From positions 124,001 to 188,000 of the forward strand of contig WACJ01000316.1 in NCBI GenBank assembly GCA_008973525.1: a stretch of 64,000 nucleotides of DNA, written 5' to 3'. Every line of letters begins with the position of its first letter. The stretch's first letter is position 1. Source of the DNA: Stenopsyche tienmushanensis. Lineage: Eukaryota > Arthropoda > Insecta > Trichoptera > Stenopsychidae. The notes beneath the pieces were generated by a model. The model was not told the origin of the DNA and made no database searches. It saw only the letters and a program-made list of their open reading frames with translations. The translations under genes were made by a program, and so were the position numbers. This document shows positions 37,557-50,508 of the stretch, one piece after another.

Positions 37557-39095
37557 TTTTCTTAAAACTGAAAACCGGTTTTAAAGAATATCGGTTTTTG
37601 TAACTATAGTGCAAATATACATTTTTTTGTTGGCCGAAAATTAGTAGGATCTAAAAATTCTATGGATGTATACTACGCCATTACATTTTTTCAATTATCA
37701 TTTTAGCGAAAAATATTAATAGATAGAAGATATGCAAAAATAATTTAAAAATAAATCAGATCCCACCCTTAAATGCATGCAGTGCGGCGCCCATCAGTTT
37801 ATTCTACCATCAGGAATATTTAAATATCCTCCATATTCATATAATTGAAACCTTTTCTTGTATTCTTATCTTATGAATCGAATTATTCTTAGGGGTTGGC
37901 TGTATATTATTGTTGATTAGTTGATTGTTGATTGTTGAATTGAATGAATCTGAGTTATTAAATGCATCAGCCTTTATCAGTGTCTCAGATTATTCATATA
38001 AAACATATTTTATGATGTAAAATATATAGAAAAACAAGGCTTAAATTCGTATTTATTTCATTCAGCGTGCGCACAAAGTTTAATTTAAATGTACAGCGTT
38101 TTGTGTGTGTTACACATTAAAGGAAAATTACCCAAGATAAATAGACAGACACGCAATAGAAAGACACTTTGTCTTGCGATTGTGGCTTACCTAATGATTC
38201 AAGTCGGTTCGTTCTATATTTTATCTTAGAACCAATTAGGACATACAAACGGTCCTAGTGCGCCAAAGCGTGATAAAATTTAATTGCTTTTATAAAGAGG
38301 TCGCCATTCTGCAGGCTTACTCCGACTCAATACTTTGCCGTGAAAAATTCCGCTAACTCCTCCGAGGATCACTGGGAAGATTTCTGGAATTATTAACTCG
38401 CTAATTGAATTTTAAATTATACAAATTGTTTTATTATTAAGGTTCTCGGCGCGAAATTATTTCGCAATGGCGTCTCCGCCGACGTGTGTCGCGTGCGACC
38501 CCCTCGTATTATGTTATTAGCTGGCATCCGAGGTTCGACGGAAAAGAAGCACCCTCGAAGACATGTAGCGATACTTTATAAACAGCCTGAGATGTAATTT
38601 TGTCGTTGCTGAAGTCTCACTTCTTGTTTCAATTTACCTGGCGCGAGTATTGCCGTTGTCAGCGAACAGTCTCTGGCGGTTCCAACTAGAGACAACTCCA
38701 AACTCTCGAACGTGGCTTCGAACTCCAAAGTGGAGCGACTATACTCCAATGGTGATTGATGGAAGCATTTCGTCGAGCAGAGTTTCCACCGTCTGTTTTC
38801 ATCGTTTCAAGATAATGGGAGCCATTATTTCTGAATCCAGACCGAGATTATTCAATTTTAAAATATTCACCTGTTTCATTTTGAATTCCCAAATTACTTG
38901 ATTGCCTCAAACGATCTTTGGCTCAGCATAATGGCTCTGAAATCCTTAAAATGACAGCCAAGTACATTTGTCTTTATTTGAATTTATATTAAACGAGGCT
39001 TTATAAACAGATTTAAAATCTCCGTCCATAACTACTGAAGAAATGCTTAAAATTACCATTAATTTTCTACATTCCCACATATTTCTATATTACTA

Positions 39096-39350
39096 TCTAA
39101 TGTATAAAAATTTATCTCTGTTTGTTCCTATGTAATGTACTACCACACCCTTCATCGAATTGCAATAAAACTTCGTTCATTTATTACTAAGGATTGCGCA
39201 AATAATATAGGTATAGTATAACATATAAAAATCAATGTTTGTTTGTTCGTATTTAATGCGCTTCCATACCTTTCATCCAATTGCGATAAAACTTTGTCAA
39301 CTTACTGTTTATACTTGCGGAAATAACATAGATATAGTAAAAATATTGTA
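39096..39350 (+). mobile_element. Helitron-like fragment, two units (left arm of an inverted pair)
   Basis: It starts A|TCTAATGTATAAAAATT and carries two diverged units. It faces an inverted copy at 39766-39993. Confidence 0.75.
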
Positions 39351-39765
39351 TAGATGCACCATGTTGGCGCATATTGGTCTGGTAAAATGAGATGAGAGCG
39401 AGTGTGCATATGCTTTTGGATCCCAGCTCTTCATCTCGCGCTAAACGTGACCTGAAGTAATAAACCACGTACTGCGTTTCTTTTAAAATATGTATTAAGC
39501 GCTTATGGCAACGCAAGCTGGAAATTCGCTAGTAGCCTATATAATACATTTATCGATGCTTACTGGATCTGGATAAATCCTGTAACAAAATAGACAGAAC
39601 AAGAACTCGGATAGTAAAAGATAATTATTTTATTGTTTTTTTTTCTTCAAAATACTATAATTTTTATACTTTCAATTTTTTTAAAAAATGGTCAATTATA
39701 TATAATAATGATTATCCGGCAAGCATTGCAATGCCACGTCTTGCATAACAAACTGTGTGCATAAA

Positions 39766-39993
39766 AATATTTTTATATATGACTATGTTATTTCCGCAAG
39801 TATAAACAATAGATTGACAAAGTTTTATTGCAATTGGATGAACAATATGGTAGCGCATTAAATACGGACAAACAAACATTAATTTTTATATAGTTTATGC
39901 CTATGTTACTAGCGCAATTCTTAGCAATAAGTAGACGAAGTTTTATCACAATCTGATAAACGGAAAGACGGCGCATTGCATACGAACAAACTA
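39766..39993 (-). mobile_element. Helitron-like fragment, two units (right arm of an inverted pair)
   Basis: It has two units on the minus strand. The usual TC start has been replaced by the fold-back MITE end CTACGCGTAGCGCGTC at 39991. Confidence 0.7.
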
Positions 39994-40027
39994 CGCGTAG
40001 CGCGTCTATTTTATTATTTATTACACA
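39991..40027. repeat. Single end of the fold-back MITE family
   Basis: This is one terminal repeat, CTACGCGTAGCGCGTCTATT followed by TTATTATTTATTACACA, joined to the 5' side of a minus-strand Helitron fragment. Confidence 0.5.
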
Positions 40028-40029
40028 AA

Positions 40030-43000
40030 CACATTTTTTTTCCTTATTTACGTCAAATAAATTGATATTTTAGATTACGAATTTAAAATCATATTTTTAT
40101 CGAGTTCATGGTTTCGGACAAATATTTTACGCGAAATGAAGTAATATATCGTGGATGATTCTCCAGGAAGATTAAAGATCTCCATTCTCCCTGAGTGATG
40201 ATGTCTGATGATAACGTATCAAATTAGTAAAACCGCCCTCATTTTTATTGTTAAATAACGACTCCCTCAATGCGACATCGTTAGGTTGAAAAATATCCCA
40301 TAATCCTTCACACAATCGAACGTCTCCTATTTCCGTGAGGCCACACTCGATATGATACTATCTGTCAATCTTATTCTGCCCGGGGAGGCGGTGTGGGTGG
40401 CGAAATGTCTTGTTGCCGTTGCGGAAAGGGCTCTATTGTGAATATCTGAAGTTTGGGATCTTTTTTTGTGAATTCGCCGCCCCGTAGCAGTGAACATATA
40501 CACATACGGCCCTGTGACATGAATTAATGGTGAGCGTGGTGGATTACACAATCTGACATCTCTTCAATCAAACCGGAGGGCGGACGTACACACATAGGGC
40601 GGCGATGACAGCCCATTAATGATTGCAAGGTTGTATGTAGGGAACCACCTGCCCTGGAAATCTAGCGAGCTGGATAATGATCACAAAACACAAATTCCAC
40701 CCCGAGCCGATGCCATGATATGGATGTATCAAAATAAAATTGTATTTCATGGATCAGTGTAATCGCACTGTGTATTCATTAGTCTTCAATATCCACTACA
40801 ATATAATAAATCATCTACGCAATGCAGATAAGAATTACAACTTATATGGCAAGCAAATTTATTAAGTGGAATGGGGGCTGCATTACGCGTGGTTAGGGGT
40901 TGGATCCGATACAATAATTAGAACAAAAAATTCAATTATAACACAATAATTTTTAAGTAACCTAATAATTTCAGTCATGCTATTTGCATCATACACTCGT
41001 TTTTATGCGTTAATATTGAAGGAAATAAGATCTATCAGGCTGCTATGATGGATATGTTGAAGAACTAAATAAATTTTTGATAAACTAAATTTTACATCTC
41101 GGCAATAATAAGTCATATTTCTTAATGATGATTAGTATAAATACAAAAAAAGGGTAGCTAACTGTACAGGACATTAAGAGTATTACTTATATAAAGAATT
41201 ACTCAAATCTTTCCATCATGTGTTAGCTCATTTTCTTTGATTTAGCGGATGGCAGTGTAATTATTAATGCTTTTCGGTGGTCATAAAACATGTAATGATT
41301 TCAATTTGCGTCAAAGATGGTTTCACTTAGTGTTGGTCATATTTTGAAAGTTTGCCAGTAGAAAATTATCGACCGGAGCAAATAACGAATGGCCGAATAC
41401 GCCCTGTAAAATATCGAATTACCCGCTTCTGAAACGAATTGTCCAATTGAAATTCGTGCACATAAGTAAATTTGAACTAATTACACAAATAAATTGGTTT
41501 TATGCGTCGGGCTCGGTTAAATTCTTAACTAAGTGTAAAACAATACGATGAGGACTGAATCCGACAAATGGACGGACGTGGGAAATAATGAGTACGTTTG
41601 AAAGCCAAAGATTAAATTACATGGGCACCGCATTGGAAACGTTCCTGATTTTAATGGCAATTACGGATTTCCAGGAACCTTTTCGAATTGCCATAAAAAT
41701 TTCCTGCTTGCTGCTATTCTATTTCCTTACAGAGCGAGCTTTTATTCCACATATATTCCGATCGGGTTGAATTAACAACCGAGACATGGAAACACGAAAT
41801 CATCCGAGAACAATGTTTCGAACGAACGAAAGATTTCACTGGTGAATAAACATCAATCTGATGAAATATGCCATGCATTTAAAGTTCAAAAATGGTGGCG
41901 AAATTCGAAAGAATTGTAGAAATGTAGTACCATTCAAATGGTATAATCAAAATCATTTGTTGTATGGATTTGCATAATTAAAAAATGTAAGTGATGTAAA
42001 AATCCATGATTTATTTCGAGCCATTATGTTTTTTGTTTCGGTTTTCGTTCCAGATAAATCCTAAGCATTTATATCAGTTCACTTACGGTTTTTTTCCAAG
42101 AAAAATAACGGTTTTATTGGTTATTGGCTTTCGGTTCAGTTCCAGTTTGAAGCCCGAACTAAAATTGAATGAATGTATGCATGTTCTTTATATAATCCCA
42201 TGCTTTTTGTTTGATGATTGATTGTTAGGATGTTGTTTAGTACTTAATCAATCAATCAGTATTAAGTTATTTGTTTTTTACTTATTTTTTGTATTAATTG
42301 TGAAAGGGAGATGTTTTAAAACGGATTAAGAGCAAAGCCACTCACTATAGCTACAAGTAAGGTCGAATTGTTTAAAGTTAATAAGACCAAAGCTCCTCTG
42401 TATACTGTCTACGCGTAGAGACATATACCTAAGGGTTGTTTATTTGTATTGGGGGTTGTGCTTGTATGCGAAAGGAGCACCCATACCTAAACAAGCTCAC
42501 AATACTAAAAGCAAACAAAAGTAAAGTTCAAGTTTAGGCAGAGTTTAATGTTGCGTTACGCAGGGCCGGCTTGCCGATATTGGCGCGTTATTGACACACG
42601 AGCCCCGGGCGCCCTTGATTCCTAAGATACTGCTGAGTAAACCAGCCTCACCACCACACGACTAATCTTCCTTCACCACTCGAACAACTACAATCTATAC
42701 CCTAATTCAATTTGAGGATGGTGTATTCCACATCAAAGGCGCGTGGATCAAATGTCGACAGCCATATTTCAATTTGGAAATTTAATTGTATCTGTGTATG
42801 TGCAGGCGTCCACGTTCACGCGCGTACGGACTCGATAAGAACGTGTCTCGAATCAGAGCAGAATCCGCATAAAATAATTGATAAAGTTGCGCCACAGGGG
42901 AAGTTTCATCCACTTGATGGATCTTCGAAACAAGCCGCAAACTATGATCATCTTCCAACGGGTCATTATGCTTGACCCAGTGACTCTCACCGTCAAAGAT

Positions 43001-44000
43001 CTCTCCGGGTAATTGAAATTATCATCGATCTTATCGAGAACTTTAAAGTTTCCTCCGCTGTAAACTTTGATACTTACAAGCTCAAGTATAAAACTAACCA
43101 CTCCATGTATTGCCGTCGACGATGAACTAACAAGCCAAGATTCTCTCCGCAAGGCAATTAATTTTCTCCCAGATAACGCGATAAACCGTCTCTCACACGA
43201 GACGTAATTGAAAACTTCCAAAACGATTCAATCCCGAAAAATATGCAGCCGATGAACTTTTATTCAACAAACAAATTCTCCATTCATTTTTAACCCCTTT
43301 GGGCTATTAATTCCCATCGAGGAAGCCCAAAATCGCCGCTCGCGTCGGCGGTATCGGGCATGCCTCAGTACAGCATTAATTAAGACCAAATCAAATTACC
43401 ATTTGGATTCTATGCTCATTAAATCCATCTAACGCGGGATTATTTACGTAGTTTCGCGGGTCGGCCTGTTCCTCCAGACTGGAGGTGAACACCGAGGGGA
43501 GGGCTTTTAAGGGAAGGAAGGAAGGCGGCAAACTTAGACGGCTATTACAGACCGCGTGTGCCCGCGTAATACACGAGGGGCGCTATTTGGGCAGAGAATT
43601 TATATTAAGAGATAAATATTAAAAGTAACTCGGATGTTTCAGCGGCAATGGTGGGTTGCTTTGTAATGATAAAGTTACGCACAATTTGGACCGAATTCCT
43701 CTCCCTCTCGCATAGCGATAAATACTCGAGATAAAACTGAGCTCTGACAGCTGAAACTGTCTGCATGCAGACTATGCTTGAGGGATAAGCCCCGCAAAAT
43801 GATCCAAAAAATACCGAGACCCACTTATTATAATTTAACGAAATATGCCATATTTAATGAACATTTCTTTTTTTTAAATTTAAACAACTAAAAACAAACA
43901 ATTTGTTATAGGAGATAGCGAAAAAATCATATAATCAAGTCCTTGAAAGTCCAAGAAATTTAATAAGGATAAAATATTATCAATTAAAAACCTATAAGTT
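40030..44000. other. Intronic DNA, mostly repeat-free
   Basis: Apart from the CGGTTTT repeat near 42030-42145 and the hAT-like end at 42561, nothing is recognised. The 122-codon minus frame at 42853-43221 is opposed by an 87-codon plus frame and has no motif. Confidence 0.4.
42561..42640 (+). repeat. hAT-like terminal sequence
   Basis: CAGGGCCGGCTTGCC followed by a GCGCC/CCCCGGGCGCCC-rich stretch resembles the CAGGGCCGGC ends of some hAT elements. The opposite end was not found, so this is tentative. Confidence 0.3.
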
Positions 44001-44487
44001 ATCTTTATCTCTTTGAGGTCCTATGTCGAGTCTGGCTCGACATTTTGTTTTTACATTTTTTTCCACTCACATTTAAAATCTTGTGATTTTATTTTGCGTA
44101 CCGTGTTTAGGACAGTATTTAGAAAGGAATATTGGTTTTTATGACCATTAATAGTGTTTCGCCTACCGGCTAAAGATACAGAGGAAAGGGGCTGTTACCC
44201 GGATAAAATCCTAAAACACAAGCAGTTACTCTTAACGCGCGCTTTCGTGTACATCTCCGATCATGCTTACGATATTTTTAATCATATAATATTCATAATA
44301 TTTTTGTCCGAAAATAACGAATATACAAAATAAATTTTTAAAAAAACCTGGTCTCCCTTTAGGCCAATGTTTTGAGAGATATCATACATTATCTAATTAT
44401 AAACTATTAAATATAATGTCTCTGTATAATATGTTAGTAAAATATGCACCTTTGGTAAAAAATAATAGTGTTTTTTTAAATAATAAC
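44000..44487 (-). repeat. Dispersed hairpin-bearing repeat family, copy 2
   Basis: This is the inverse of the 11571 copy, with the hairpin at 44023-44043. It contains about 270 bases (44094-44362) that copy 1 lacks, between TCTCAAAA and AAAATCACA. Either this copy gained an insertion or copy 1 suffered a deletion there. The short AAAA shared at the joint fits either. Confidence 0.7.
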
Positions 44488-44496
44488 TAAGGGTAA

Positions 44497-44630
44497 TCTA
44501 ATATATAAAAAGCAATGTTTGTTTGTCCGTATTTAATGCGCTGCCATATCGTTCATCTGATTGAAATAAAACTTTGTCAACTTATTGTTTATATTTGCGA
44601 AAATAAAATAGACATAGTAAAAATATTATG
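44497..44630 (+). mobile_element. Helitron-like fragment, one unit
   Basis: It starts A|TCTAATATATAAAAAGC and carries a single unit. It directly follows the hairpin-family copy that ends near 44487. Confidence 0.75.
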
Positions 44631-44634
44631 TGTG

Positions 44635-45890
44635 TACGCAGTTTATTATGCGAGATGTGGCATTGCGATGCATGCCGGATAATCACTAGTATAGTTTTTA
44701 ATAAAAATAATGAATCTTCGGCAATCACTTTGAACCTATTCCTTAAAATTAGAGGGTGTGAATACAAGGTTTCCGTGTCCAATCCGTCCGAATTTCGGAC
44801 CACTGCTGGACACCATGCCTTTTTTTTTGCGCAAGATTAGATTGATTTGATTTACTCGAATAAATTATTTTTGAATTATAACAAATCTGAAATATTACAA
44901 GTGCAGAAATGTAGCCCCCAATATACGAACGTTAATATTTGATTATTGTGTTTTATATGTTCTTCTTTTGAACTCATTCATATTTTTACAGGGTAAATAT
45001 GTTAAGCTAAAGTCTTTTTAACGTCATAGTTCCATATATCAAAAAACTGGATTTAATTCCTTTTTATAAACTGATGTTGTTAGGTTTTATCAACTAAAAT
45101 TAGACGCTTTCGCATGGATATACGGTGCTTACATCTCCATAGCGATAAGCAGAATCCGTAAAAATTACGACGAAATTTGTCATGTTATTAACAATGAACG
45201 TCTACCCATCAAGACAACTATGATGTATCACATCCCAGGTCGTACGAGCAACTTTATAAAGTACACGAGCTCAACCAGGGGATACTTCATAAAGTATGCA
45301 GCATCAAAAAACACCCTTGTTTTAAGGGTGGCGAACGTAAAATTCTCGCGATATATTTTAATTCGAAAAATAACGCTCAAAGTTGAGCCTCTCTGCGTGT
45401 AAAGACCGTAAGTAAAATAATCAATTACAAGCGAAATGATCTCAATTTCAGATAAAGATGAAGCGCTTCCTCCGCCCGAAGGTGGGGGTGCAATTTCCTG
45501 CCTCATCAGCGTTACTCATTAGCGAAGTAAGTTCTTGCGAGACGAAATTTCGAGGGGGCAGAAGCGAAAATATGCATAAACGAAAGAGTAATCTTATTCT
45601 TCAAAGATATGATTTCAATCAAGATTAAACATTTAATATTGCAATAATTTATTATTACGTCCTGAAAATATATATTTTCCTCGGGAAATTTCAATATTAT
45701 ACTGCTAAATCGATGCCAAACTGGTAAAAAAGTGTAGAAAATTCATTAAAAGATAGCAATTTGATTGGAAATATCTAATTTATACTGGATAAAGTCTATT
45801 TGTATTCATATATGTTAGCAAACATCAATGGAATAATTTGTCTTCAATAAAATCTAAAAAAATATTCCCTTTATATTAATACAAATTATG
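44635..45890. other. Intronic DNA, nothing recognised
   Basis: No repeat shared with the rest of the window. Frames at 45228-45506 and 45220-45402 overlap on opposite strands and look like chance. Confidence 0.45.
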
Positions 45891-47098
45891 CCGTTTTTTA
45901 TTTCATTCTTAGAAAGGACATATCTCTAAAGAAGTCGTCCATAATTTTAGTGAAGAAATTCGGATTATTTCAATGTTTTACAGCTAATTCGCGTAATGCG
46001 CTCGAAAGAATCACTCCATCTAGATTGCATCCCAACCGTTCTGAGACCTGTACCTGCTTTGGTTTGTATGCCTGAGGTTTCTATCGAGGATCTTTCTTAT
46101 CTTTGTTCTAGTAAGGAGCAATTTAAGTCAAAAAAATGTTAATACAGATTTTAAAAAAGGCGAATAAGCAAGTGGAAAGTAAGGGCAAAAAAAGAAAGAA
46201 CTATGTATGAAGTGCTTCGAAAACAATAAATTATTTAAAAAAAGATCTAATTATTATGGCTTAGTTATCCGTCTACATCTTGATTTAATAAAAAAAATTA
46301 AAAATGCTATTTGTGCTACATACTATCATAAAATTTCGACTGATGAAACCCCTCAGCATTCATACTGGCCGGTAGGAGCAGATTCTTGGTGCGATTTCCA
46401 AAAACATGCAACTACAAGATCGTAATATTTGTACAAGCAATCTCCTTCTTATACAGATGATGTTCAGTAAATCTTAAGAGCCATTTATGAAGAATTAACG
46501 TCTGATAATTTATTGGAAAGATGCCTTGGCTCGTTTCAACGAGTGCGTATGGTCCCTGGTACCGAAATATATTTTTATGGTAAAAAATATTAGAAATCGC
46601 AACATATACTGCAGCCTGCATTTTTAACGAAGCATTTGCAGCTATTTTAAAAATAATGGATAAAAAGATGCATTGCGATTCATGGAGATGCGCAACTAAG
46701 AACGTTTGAGCCTTGCCAATCGCCAAGGCTCCGAATCTTCTAAATAAGCTAGAACAGTTCACAAATACATCAAATCAGTCAAAAAAGAAGAGACTATGGT
46801 AGCTGAAGAATTTTTTAATGAAGCTGGAATCGCTGATTAGTAGTATATTTCCCTTTTCGACAATTTTTTGGTACTTAAAACTTTAAACGCGTTTTTCTCG
46901 AAACGACATTTTTGCATGTGGTGTGGAAAGAATTTTGAATAACCAAGTCACCGATTGGTCTGAAGTTGAATTTTAAGAGCTTATTTAAAATATATATGGC
47001 TATGGCAGTTCGAAAAGATTCATTTCATTATATGGTGTATTTACTGAAAAAAAAAAATGGTTAAAAATTGCCTATTTTTTGGCTCGTCAAAGTGAGAT
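45891..47098 (+). mobile_element. Mutator-like (MULE) non-autonomous element, copy 3
   Basis: The right end, GGCTCGTCAAAGTGAGAT, is intact at 47081-47098. The left terminal repeat is lost, and homology to the other copies begins near 45891. About 190 bases present in copy 2 are missing near 47010, which joins GGCAGTTCG to the AAAGATTCATTTCATT tail. The interior is otherwise collinear with copies 1 and 2. Confidence 0.75.
46215..46840 (+). pseudogene. Decayed Mutator-like transposase, copy 3
   Basis: It carries the same protein as copies 1 and 2: LKNAICATYYHKISTDETPQ, WPVGADSWCDFQ, a stop after TTRS, then YEELTSDNLLERCLGSF, the RVRMVPGTEIYFYG replacement segment, and a C-terminus EAGIAD-stop (TAG at 46838-46840). 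A 13-base-scale deletion removes the TEQLAN codons. It shares the replacement segment with both other copies but lacks the hairpin of copy 1. Confidence 0.75.
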
Positions 47099-48209
47099 TA
47101 CCCCTTAAATTCTCATAGATTCCAAGCAAAATACTTGGTTTTATTTATAAAAAGTCCTACTGAATATTATTTTTCATATAATTTCATATCAAGTGTTAAA
47201 ATTATTTGGATGAGTGCGTCAGTATGCATTTTAAATCCAATTTTCGACACAGTAACAAGCAGTTTCCTTCGAGTGGGTGTATGATAGTTTGCAAGTATCA
47301 TCTTTCCGCGGTCCAGGATGTGTTATAAAGTGACTAAAATATAATAAGGAGGAGAATAAGGAGTTCCTGTGTTGCCGTACATCGTTGTATGTCGCGACCT
47401 GGAAGAAGCGCCAGGGCACCAACGATGTATATGATTTGCAAAGTTACGATCCGTGTGCGAGCATAGTTTATAAAGAAATTGCATTTTGCAGCATCCCGGC
47501 TGATTCCACCCCACTCGAGCCACTTTCTCCACAATTTATATTTTGAGCATCCTCCACGGAGTCGCCATGGAGGGCGGCCTCGACCAAATTGCGCCGAAGA
47601 TGGCCAGCATCTTATTTTCATTTGTGGGATATGTGAATTTCGACAAAACACTCGGTTTTGCGCGCACCGACGGATTTATGAGTTTTTAAGTTGGGGCGGC
47701 CCGGGGATGATAACTCTTCAGTAAGTAGGATTATTCAACCGCGCGGAAACAACTTGCTGAATGCTGATGGATATCGTATATTTCAGAGCTTTTGACTTTA
47801 AAGTGGCTCCGCTGAACAATGAGCGTTCTTCGCGAAAACACGTATTTCATGCAAAGTTTCACCGAATGGAATGCACGGTGATCATTCTTCATTCCCGGCT
47901 CTTAGTGTCCGTGCCCGTGTACATATGTATGATTAATGACACTTTAATATTTCAGCACCCATAAATAAAAGATGTATTTAGAATGAATGGCGCGTCTTTT
48001 GATTATGCCATTTTATTCGGAGATAAAGCGAGATATGGTTTTGTTGGGGATGCGAAAGCTAGATGAAAATAATCGAATTCGGAGCTTAAATCGTGGAGCT
48101 TTCGGGGCAAAAGTTCATTTTTAAGCGCAAAACGGCAAGTCGATGTTGGGTATGTCATGTCGGCCACCGGTGGCTGACATCGTACCTTATAGAAAGAACA
48201 TTCATCTAA

Positions 48210-48583
48210 TCTAATATATAAAAATGAATTGGGTTTTGTTCGTTCGAAATGCGTTGTCATACCGTTCATCGGATTGCAATAAAACTTCGTACACTTATTG
48301 CTAAAGATTTTGCGAGTACACCGGCATAGTCTGATATGTAAAAATCAATGTTTGTTTGTCCGTATTTAATGCGTAGCCATACCGTTTATTCGATTGCAAT
48401 AAAACTTTGTCAACTTATTGTTTGCACTTTTTCAAATAATATAGGTATAGTACAATTAACTTATAGTAGATTTTATATATAAAAATTGATGTTTTTATGT
48501 TTGTTCATATTTATAATAGAACCAACAAATGATATTTTTAGAATTATTACTTCTGTGGCGACAACGCGCTGGGTATCGGCTAG
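48210..48583 (+). mobile_element. Helitron-like element, complete copy
   Basis: It starts A|TCTAATATATAAAAATG and ends CGCGCTGGGTATCGGCTAG|T. The 374-bp element contains two tandem units. Its 3' end abuts a TA-family remnant (about 48600-49061), so it was probably inserted next to or into that older element. Confidence 0.85.
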
Positions 48584-48599
48584 TTATTTTTATTTTCAA

Positions 48600-49061
48600 T
48601 CTTAAGTTAAACATTTGTTTGGAATTTGGGCTAATTTTGATGACATTGACACTGGGTTTACTATTTCTTCCGAAGATTTTGCGATTTTGAATCATATCGA
48701 AAATCGCAACGAAAATTATCATACAGCGATTATAGTTTGTAATTAAAATAATTAGTATTTTTCTAGTGGGTGTCTGACATTTCAGATGCCTGATGTCAGA
48801 CATCCTTAAAATTTTAGCAATGATGCAAGACGTCTTTTAAATGTTCCCAAAAATGTTATTTTTTAATTGCCTTCTTGTTTTCTTGTTTTTTGATAAACTT
48901 TTTTTATGCGAATTTGGATATATTTTATACAGCTGTTTCAAAGTTATGCGGTTTTTAAAATCCATGGAACGCATCTTCACAATTCATTGCTATTTATGTG
49001 CGATTTCTTTTTGTGCGATTTTCTGCTGAACATATCTACCGCACAAAAAAAGTTTTAAGTG
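48600..49061 (+). mobile_element. TA-family element, 5'-truncated
   Basis: The right end is ACCGCACAAAAAAAGTTTTAAGTG|TA at 49061, not counting two flanking bases. The 5' part is missing where the Helitron copy ends at 48583. The interior matches the 50509 copy, including the DIDTG coding-like segment. Confidence 0.65.
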
Positions 49062-49064
49062 TAT

Positions 49065-50505
49065 ACAAAATACGTATATATATATATAATTGATTTGTGA
49101 CTTTCTACTATTTATAATGATTCAGTCTAAGAAGACCATATTTGACGGTCGATAGACGGACTCATCAAAGGGTGAAGATGATTTATTTATAAATGTCACG
49201 TTGATTTTAACAAAAACTGCAAATAAAAATCTTTATTTCCCAGACAATACCTTATGATGAGCAAAATTTGAGTGTCTATCTGCATATGAATGAAACGTAC
49301 AATTCAAATGATTTTTTTGCGTAGCCAAATGGTCACGTAAGTTTAAAGATGCTTAGTTTTCATCTAATTTATGATGATGTCGTCGATCATCAAATATACA
49401 TTTGTGGCCGAAGCATTCTTTAGTAACCATCCAGAGTATGGAAAATTAATGCAAATGAAACAAGTCGCTCTAAGCAAGAAGTCGAATTGTTTATTCAAAT
49501 ATTCACACATGAAATGTCGTGTACAATACATTTTGACAGCATTCAGAAAACTTGTGATCCGCTCCATCTCGTAATATATTCAAAAGAGTTGAGCCACTGA
49601 CTCTCACTACTTTTACGCGGATTTCCCGACAAATTTGTATACAAGATAACAATGTATTTTTACGGGAAACTTAGGCGCTGCACACGGCATTGCTGCGAAA
49701 AACTCCCCGGGAAAGCGGAATACATTACGGGAAGAATTCCGCAGCTCCTGCGAGCATTGAATTATTCGTCTTAAATTTATTCAGGTGCTCGAACAACAAA
49801 AAAAAACGGCGAGAAATAAAGGGATATTTCATTGAATGGAAACAAATTTCGCAACTCGCAAAGTTTTCGATGAAATCATTAATTTTCATATGATTGATGG
49901 AATTTTACTACGGCTTCGGGGGGAGCGGATTTAATGAATATTAATGCGCGATGTTTAGCACGTTATTTATGCGAAAATAAAACTGGGAGAAATCCCGGGA
50001 ATGCTTAGATAATGTTAGTGCCGAAATGAACAGTTACAAAACCTAGACATCATAAGTTGCGGATTGCGCAGGTTGTATAACCAGGGGCCGCAAAACCGCA
50101 GCCGGAGGATTTACCGTATGTATTAGGAGGCTCCATTGTAATTCACGTCCATGGGAAACTTTAGCAGCAGGATGGGCGAATTGATGTGCATATTCATTGT
50201 AAACGACCCTGTGCTCCTGTTTTGAATGTCCATTTACATTCAGGCGATGCAAATGAAGAGTTAAAGTACAAAGCAACATTTCGGATAGGGCTTAATTGCC
50301 AAAATACGGAGCCATCAGCGGAGCAATCAATCGATTAAGTCTTTGACAATTTCTATATTAGGGAACTTCAGCCATTCGGATCGCTGCTATAAATATTCAC
50401 ATCCCGTTCCATTATATCAACGGGGATATAACCGTTCTGTTAATTAATCATTGAACTAAAATTTTGCATGAACGACGGTAGACAATTCGATGATGACTAC
50501 GCAAG
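49065..50505. other. Intronic DNA, nothing recognised
   Basis: Unique-looking sequence between two TA-family elements. Confidence 0.45.
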
Positions 50506-50508
50506 CCC

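Noticed and set aside
39356..39520. Possible solo LTR (TGTTGGCGCA ... AGTAATAAA)
   Set aside because: No matching CA terminus, target duplication or second copy in the window; mentioned only as a spacer property.
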